Of a DNA stretch of 64,000 nt, positions 59,694 through 64,000 are shown piece by piece. The notes below the pieces were generated by a model. It searched no databases. It was given only the letters and a program-made list of their open reading frames with translations, and was not told where the DNA came from. The stretch comes from DASYKS01 sp035995205. GTDB taxonomy: Bacteria; Acidobacteriota; Thermoanaerobaculia; Multivoradales; UBA5704. The position numbers were made by a program, and so were the translations under genes. Position 1 is the first letter of the stretch. Each line of letters begins with the position of its first letter. The DNA lies in NCBI GenBank assembly GCA_035995205.1, contig DASYKS010000075.1:1-64000 (forward strand), given 5' to 3'.

Positions 59694-60785
59694 TCAACCC
59701 TTCCGTCGCATCAGCCGCCGGCAACGCCGATGAAGAAGATGGACGTAGAGCCAGAAGTGGCGGAACGCCGGGTTCCGGGTCTCCCCGTGATGGTAGCGGT
59801 AGTAGATCTGCTGCGCGATCCCGGCGAGCCGGAAGACGCCGTAGACCTCGTAGAAGGTCCAGCTCGGCGGCACAAATCCGGTCCGGTCGGCATAGCGGAC
59901 GACCACCTCGCGCCGGGTGAGCATGCCGGGCAGGTGGGTCGGCTGGCGGCGGAGCGCGCGGGAGAAGGGACCGTCCGCCGCCTCCACCCAATAAGCGAGC
60001 GAGTTGCCGAGGTCCATCAGCGGATCGCCGAGGGTCGCCATCTCCCAATCGAGCACGCCGACGATCCGAGTGGAATCCTCCGGATCGAGCACCAGGTTGT
60101 CGAGGCGGAAATCGTTGTGAATCAGAGAGGTCGCCACGTCGTCGGGCGTGTGCGCCGCGAGCCAATCGATCACCTTCTCGAAACGCGGCACGTTCCAGGT
60201 CCGCGCTTTCCGGTAGCGCTCGCTCCACCCCTCGATCTGCCGCCGACAGTAGCCGGCGCCCTTGCCCAAAGATTCGAGCCCGGCGGCGCGCACGTCGACC
60301 CGATGGAGGGCGACCAGTTGATCGATCGCGTGCTCGGAGAGAGCGCGGGCGGCGGCCGGGGCGAGCGAAAACCCCTGCGGTAACCGGGCCCGCAGGATCC
60401 GCCCCGCGATCCGGCGCATGACGTAGAACGGCACGCCGATCACCTCAGGGTCTTCGCACAACGCGATCATCTCGGGCACCGGATAGAAGGAGCCAAGCGC
60501 CGCTTGGACCCGAAACTCGCGCCCCATGTCGTGCGCCGATTTCGCCTTGGTTCCCGCGGGCGGGCGGCGGAGGATCAGATCGTGCTCGGGATACTCCAGG
60601 CGATAGGTCCAGTTCGAAGCGCCGCCCGTGTACTGGCTGACGCGTGGTGTGCCGGCGAGACCGGGGACACGCGGTTTCAGCCAAGTGTCGACGGCGGGGA
60701 CGTCGAGCTCTTCTCCCGGCCTGACGGCGCGGGCCGCGTCAGCCAAGGGCGCACGGCCGTGCGCCCCTACGGGGGTTGGTCTCAT
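59694..60785 (-). CDS. APH-fold phosphotransferase (ACAD10/11 kinase-like)
   Basis: A 363-residue kinase of the aminoglycoside phosphotransferase fold: QYTGGASNWTYRLEYP nucleotide loop, LILRRPPAGTKAKSAHDMGRE, catalytic loop SLIHNDFRLDNLVLDP (HNDxxxxN for HGDxxxxN), and VLDWEMATLGDPLMDLG. It overlaps the acyl-CoA dehydrogenase gene by ATGA. In mammals the two activities are fused in ACAD10/11, which process 4-hydroxy fatty acids through a phosphorylated CoA ester. This operon may be the split form, which is inference. The first 17 residues are encoded partly by a GGGCGCAC palindrome, so the N-terminus may be an insertion. Confidence 0.85.
   Translation of the reverse strand: MRPTPVGAHGRAPLADAARAVRPGEELDVPAVDTWLKPRVPGLAGTPRVSQYTGGASNWTYRLEYPEHDLILRRPPAGTKAKSAHDMGREFRVQAALGSFYPVPEMIALCEDPEVIGVPFYVMRRIAGRILRARLPQGFSLAPAAARALSEHAIDQLVALHRVDVRAAGLESLGKGAGYCRRQIEGWSERYRKARTWNVPRFEKVIDWLAAHTPDDVATSLIHNDFRLDNLVLDPEDSTRIVGVLDWEMATLGDPLMDLGNSLAYWVEAADGPFSRALRRQPTHLPGMLTRREVVVRYADRTGFVPPSWTFYEVYGVFRLAGIAQQIYYRYHHGETRNPAFRHFWLYVHLLHRRCRRLMRRKG
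60747..60766. repeat. 20-bp perfect palindrome inside the kinase-like gene
   Basis: GGGCGCACGGCCGTGCGCCC followed by CTACGGGGG resembles the GTAGGGGC-type dispersed elements. It encodes the VGAHGRAPLA segment near the kinase N-terminus. Confidence 0.7.
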
Positions 60786-62032
60786 GCCGCCGAGCTGCCC
60801 GATGGACGATGCTTGACCGAATATTTCGCGATCTCGGCCTTGGCGATCAGCGCCCGGTGGACCTCGTCCGGACCGTCCGCGAGCCGGAGCACGCGGGCGA
60901 GGCCGAACAGCGCGGCAAGCGGCGTGTCGTGCGAAAGCCCGGCGCCGCCGTGGATCTGGATCGCGGCGTCCACCACGTTTTGAAGCACGTTTGGCGCGAC
61001 GACCTTGATCGCGGAGATCTCGGAAAGCGCCGCGATCGCCCCCACTTGATCGATCCGCCAGGCGGCATGCAGCGTGAGCAGCCGCGCCTGATCGATCGCG
61101 ATGCGAAAATCGGCCACCCGCTCGCGGTTTCCCCCAAGATCGATCAGCGGCTTGCCGAACGCGACGCGCGAAAGCCCCCGCCGAATCAGCAATTCGAGCG
61201 CTCGCTCCGCCGCGCCCAAGCAGCGCATGCAATGGTGGATTCGCCCTGGGCCGAGGCGACCTTGGGCGATCTCGAAGCCGCGCCCGAGGCCCAGCACCAG
61301 GTTCTCCCGCGGCACACGTACGTCGACGAAATCGACCTCGCCGTGGCCGTACGGCGGGTCGTATTCGCCGAACACCGGCAGCATTCGGCGAATCGTGACG
61401 CCAGGCGTATCGAGCGGCACGAGCACCAGGCTGTGTTGTTGGTGCCGGGGCGCTTCAGAGTTCGAACGGCCTAGAAACAGAGCGAGCCGGCAGCGCGGAT
61501 GGCCGAGCCCGGTGGACCACCACTTGCGGCCGTTCAGAATCAGGCCATCTCCCTGCTCTTCGATCGTCGCCATCAGGTTCGTCGCATCCGAAGAGGCGAC
61601 CTCCGGCTCGGTCATGCAGAACACGGAGCGGATCTCGCCCGCAAGCAACGGCGCGAGCCACTCCGCTTTCTGCGCGGGCGAGCCGTACTTTGCAAGCACC
61701 TCCATGTTGCCGGTATCGGGCGCGTTGCAGTTGAAGATCTCGGGCGCGAGCACGCTACGCCCCATCTCTTCGGCAAGCGTCGCGTACTCGACGGTCGATA
61801 GCCCGGCGCCGTGCTCCGGATCGGGCAGGAACAGGTTCCACAACCCCGCCGCCCTCGCTTCGCGAGTGAGCGCCGCGATCTCCGGCGCCTCGGTCCACTG
61901 CGTCCAATCCGCGCCCTGGCGAGAAACCTCCGGATCGAACAGCTTCTCCTCGACCGGCAAAATACGCTCCGCGATGAAGGCGCGGATGCGCCGGGCGTAG
62001 TCGAGGGTGCGAGGGGATGGGGCGAAATCCAT
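60782..62032 (-). CDS. acyl-CoA dehydrogenase (ACAD10/11-like)
   Basis: A 416-residue flavoenzyme starting MDFAPSPRTLDYARRI after AGGAGCGCCC. Key segments are CMTEPEVASSDATNL (FAD/substrate), GRKWWSTGLGHPRC, RLGPGRIHHCMRCLGAAERAL, VAFGKPLIDLGGNRERVADF and IQIHGGAGLSHDTPLA. The AERAL-RRGL-RVAFGKPL pattern is that of the long-chain ACAD10/11-like subgroup, agreeing with the overlapping kinase gene. Reaction: alpha,beta-dehydrogenation of an acyl-CoA or elimination from a 4-phospho-acyl-CoA. Confidence 0.9.
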   Translation of the reverse strand: MDFAPSPRTLDYARRIRAFIAERILPVEEKLFDPEVSRQGADWTQWTEAPEIAALTREARAAGLWNLFLPDPEHGAGLSTVEYATLAEEMGRSVLAPEIFNCNAPDTGNMEVLAKYGSPAQKAEWLAPLLAGEIRSVFCMTEPEVASSDATNLMATIEEQGDGLILNGRKWWSTGLGHPRCRLALFLGRSNSEAPRHQQHSLVLVPLDTPGVTIRRMLPVFGEYDPPYGHGEVDFVDVRVPRENLVLGLGRGFEIAQGRLGPGRIHHCMRCLGAAERALELLIRRGLSRVAFGKPLIDLGGNRERVADFRIAIDQARLLTLHAAWRIDQVGAIAALSEISAIKVVAPNVLQNVVDAAIQIHGGAGLSHDTPLAALFGLARVLRLADGPDEVHRALIAKAEIAKYSVKHRPSGSSAA

Positions 62033-62070
62033 GGGCGCTCCTTGGGGTGGCAAGCGAAGTCTATCGATGT

Positions 62071-62138
62071 AGGGGCGCTGCTTGCTGTCCCTCTTGGGCA
62101 GGCCGACGCGGTCCGAGGGCGCAGCAAGCAGCGCCCCT
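62071..62138. repeat. 68-bp palindromic dispersed element
   Basis: Perfect 17-bp arms AGGGGCGCTGCTTGCTG and CAGCAAGCAGCGCCCCT enclose CCTCTTGGGCAGG and a GGTCCGAGG segment. It sits in the divergent gap between the acyl-CoA dehydrogenase and GT2 genes, and is of the same style as the element at 17599-17673. Confidence 0.85.
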
Positions 62139-62192
62139 TCATCGTTTTTCCGCTGTCACGCGCGCGCCATCGGCGATTGCCATCCTAACTGC

Positions 62193-63449
62193 GTGTCGAG
62201 CCCTACCCTCGCCGCCGATCTCGCCCTGGCTCTGGCCGTGCTCGCCGCGCTTTCGCTGATCGCGACGCTCGCCGCAGCGGGTTCTGTGTTCGCGGCGCTC
62301 CGGCGCAAAATTTCCCCACGCCGGCCCGAATCGGAGCTGCCGCCGATCTCGGTGCTCAAGCCGCTCTGCGGGCTGGACGAGGGATTGTTCGAAAATCTCG
62401 CGGCGCTCGCGCGCCAGGATTATCCGCGCTTCGAGCTGATCCTCGGCTGCGAGGATCCGGCCGATCCGGCGCTCGGGCTGGCCGAGGATCTTCGGCGAGC
62501 GTTCCCGGAGGTCGAGATCCGGATCGTTTCGAGCGCGCCCCGGTTCGGCTGGAACCCCAAGGTCACCAACCTCGCTTCGCTCGCCGGACATGCGCGCCAC
62601 GAGCTGCTGTTGATCTCGGATTCGAACGTCCGTCCGGACCGCGGCTATCTGCGCGCGCTCGCCGCCGAGACGGAAGATCCGAGAGTCGGCTTGGTCGGCT
62701 CGGTGCTCGCCGGGGTGGGAGGCGAGACTTTCGGCGCGCGGCTCGAAAACCTGCAATGGAACTCGTTCGTCGCCTCCGCGGTATGCGGCGCGGATTCGCT
62801 CGCGAGTCTCACTCGCCAGCCGATCGTGGTGGGCAAATCGATGCTTTTTCGAAAAGGCGACCTCGAACGTCTGGGCGGCTTGGCCGACGTCAAAGACGTG
62901 CTCGCCGAGGACTACGAGATCGGCCGCCGCTTCGCTGCGGCGGGCTTCCGGGTCGCCCTCTCGCCTTACGTCGTCGCCGTCCGCCACGAACGGCGGAGGG
63001 TAGGGGCCTTCGCCGAACGCCATCTCCGGTGGGCCGCGATGCGGCGTAGCCTTTCGCCCTGCGCCTATCTCGCCGAGCCGCTGCTCGTTCCAACTCCCTG
63101 GCTGCTCGCGGCGGGGGTCGCCGCGCTGGCCGCCTCCCGTCCGGGCCTCGCGCTCGCCGCGGCCGTCGGGCTCGTCGCGCGGATCGCGCTCGATCTTGCC
63201 CTTACCCGTTCGCTCTCGCGCCGGGCTCTCGCCTCGCCGCGGCCCGCCGAGCTGGCCGATCTCGCCGCGATTCCGGCGAAGGATTTCGCAGCGCTCTCGC
63301 TCTGGCTCGCCGGCTGGTTCCGGAGCACGATCAGCTGGCGCGGCCACCTCCTCCGCATCGGGAAGGGGAGCCGGCTTACGCCGGTCGAGGCGCCCGTTCG
63401 AACGGTGCTCGAAAGGGTCGAAGGATCGCCGGAAAGGATCGCCGCATGA
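62193..63449 (+). CDS. GT2 glycosyltransferase (HpnI/ceramide glucosyltransferase-like)
   Basis: A 418-residue protein from GTG (VSSPTLAADLALALAVL). It has an N-terminal membrane segment, then PPISVLKPLCGLDEGLFENL, LLISDSNVRPDRGY (D-x-D/N site), KSMLFRKGDLERLGG, and LAEDYEIGRRFAAAGFRVALS with the ED motif and the following RHLRWAAMRR (Q/RxxRW). Two or three C-terminal membrane segments follow. It resembles HpnI and ceramide glucosyltransferases, which glycosylate lipids at the cytoplasmic face. The acceptor here is unknown. ATGA overlap with the PAP2 gene. Confidence 0.85.
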   Translation: MSSPTLAADLALALAVLAALSLIATLAAAGSVFAALRRKISPRRPESELPPISVLKPLCGLDEGLFENLAALARQDYPRFELILGCEDPADPALGLAEDLRRAFPEVEIRIVSSAPRFGWNPKVTNLASLAGHARHELLLISDSNVRPDRGYLRALAAETEDPRVGLVGSVLAGVGGETFGARLENLQWNSFVASAVCGADSLASLTRQPIVVGKSMLFRKGDLERLGGLADVKDVLAEDYEIGRRFAAAGFRVALSPYVVAVRHERRRVGAFAERHLRWAAMRRSLSPCAYLAEPLLVPTPWLLAAGVAALAASRPGLALAAAVGLVARIALDLALTRSLSRRALASPRPAELADLAAIPAKDFAALSLWLAGWFRSTISWRGHLLRIGKGSRLTPVEAPVRTVLERVEGSPERIAA

Positions 63450-64000
63450 ACGCGAAGCCGCTCGCCGATCCCCATTCGCTGGACACCTCGCTCGGCCGCG
63501 CCACGCTGCGTGCCCGGCTCGACCGGTTCGACCGCCACCTGCTGCTCGGCGTCTGCCGCTTCCACTCCCGGCTCGCGACGCGCATCCTTTCCGCCCTCAC
63601 CCGCCTCGGCGATCCGGCCAGCTGGGCGGTCGTCTGCCTGGTGCTTGCGGGCTCCGGCGGCGAAGGCCCGAAGAATGCCGCGCTGCTCGCCGAAGCGGCG
63701 CTCGGCGCGGTCCTCCTCTCGCAGATCCTGAAGCGGCTGTGGAACCGGCCGCGCCCGGCCGCCTCGGGGCTCCACGGTTTCTCCGCCCTGGTCGAAAGCC
63801 CGGATGCGTTCTCGTTCCCCTCCGGCCATACCGCCGTGGCGTTCGCGATCGCCGTAGCGCTCGCCGGAGCCGGCCAGGGGCTCGGCGCGCTGATGCTCGC
63901 GCTCGCCCCGGCCATCGCCATCTCCCGCGTCTACCTCGGCGCCCACTACCCGCTCGATGTCCTCGCCGGCTCGCTGGTCGGCACGGCGGTGGGGCTCGTG
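63446..64000 (+). CDS. PAP2-family lipid phosphatase, 3' end beyond window
   Basis: At least 185 residues from an ATG overlapping the upstream stop. It shows the three phosphatase motifs: KRLWNRPRP, FSFPSGHTAVAF and SRVYLGAHYPLDV, in membrane segments. It dephosphorylates a lipid phosphate or undecaprenyl diphosphate. Coupling to the lipid glycosyltransferase suggests a joint role in lipid or carrier metabolism. The frame is open to the window edge. Confidence 0.9.
   Translation, partial: MNAKPLADPHSLDTSLGRATLRARLDRFDRHLLLGVCRFHSRLATRILSALTRLGDPASWAVVCLVLAGSGGEGPKNAALLAEAALGAVLLSQILKRLWNRPRPAASGLHGFSALVESPDAFSFPSGHTAVAFAIAVALAGAGQGLGALMLALAPAIAISRVYLGAHYPLDVLAGSLVGTAVGLV

Overview
The window is a high-GC chromosomal stretch from a Gram-negative-type bacterium: it has lipoproteins, an RlpA cell-wall protein, an azurin-like cupredoxin and a polyprenyl-phosphate sugar transferase. 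No rRNA or tRNA gene was seen. The general gene style (many Ala/Arg-rich proteins, a GSU2403-type nucleotidyltransferase, XRE/TPR regulators, dispersed palindromes) suggests Acidobacteriota, but this is a low-confidence guess with no phylogenetic marker behind it.

Layout. 1-2800: a frameshifted AbrB-type antitoxin remnant, a nucleotidyltransferase and two tandem BON lipoproteins. 2981-12881: an envelope glycan block with two tandem GT-C-like membrane proteins, a secreted esterase, three GT4 glycosyltransferases and an initiating undecaprenyl-phosphate sugar transferase, several with 4-base start/stop overlaps. 13217-17602: a histone H1-like protein, the oxidative pentose phosphate operon gnd-zwf-pgl on the minus strand, and a small secreted protein. 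17798-21145: a three-domain redox protein, a zf-UBP protein and a DUF885 metallopeptidase-like lipoprotein.

21190-30870 is an accessory zone. It holds three mosaic arrays of about 21-bp repeats, two XRE regulators around a small Cys-repeat secreted protein, an intact IS66 element with 8-bp target duplication, and several toxin-antitoxin-like small genes. 31171-39042 has visibly lower GC and looks transferred. It encodes a membrane protein, a protein phosphatase and a fused GT4-protein kinase on the plus strand, facing a minus-strand set of N-acetyltransferase, sugar aminotransferase, GT4 and tandem methyltransferase. I infer a glycan assembly or capping locus whose GT or chain end is controlled by reversible phosphorylation.

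39094-64000 returns to core-like content: an ACT protein, the MoxR/DUF58/TgpA-transglutaminase operon, a GT2 enzyme, a sigma-like factor behind a promoter-terminator leader, a histone-deacetylase family protein, fmt-rsmB-HU, rlpA, purB, an arginine deiminase cluster (arcA-arcC-OTC), an Rpn nuclease between two near-identical hairpins, an azurin, an acyl-CoA dehydrogenase/kinase pair, and an HpnI-like GT2 with a PAP2 phosphatase running off the window end.

The most unusual items are the GT-kinase/phosphatase locus, the strand-switching 21-bp mosaic arrays next to truncated genes, and the XRE/TPR plus secreted Cys-repeat peptide arrangement.
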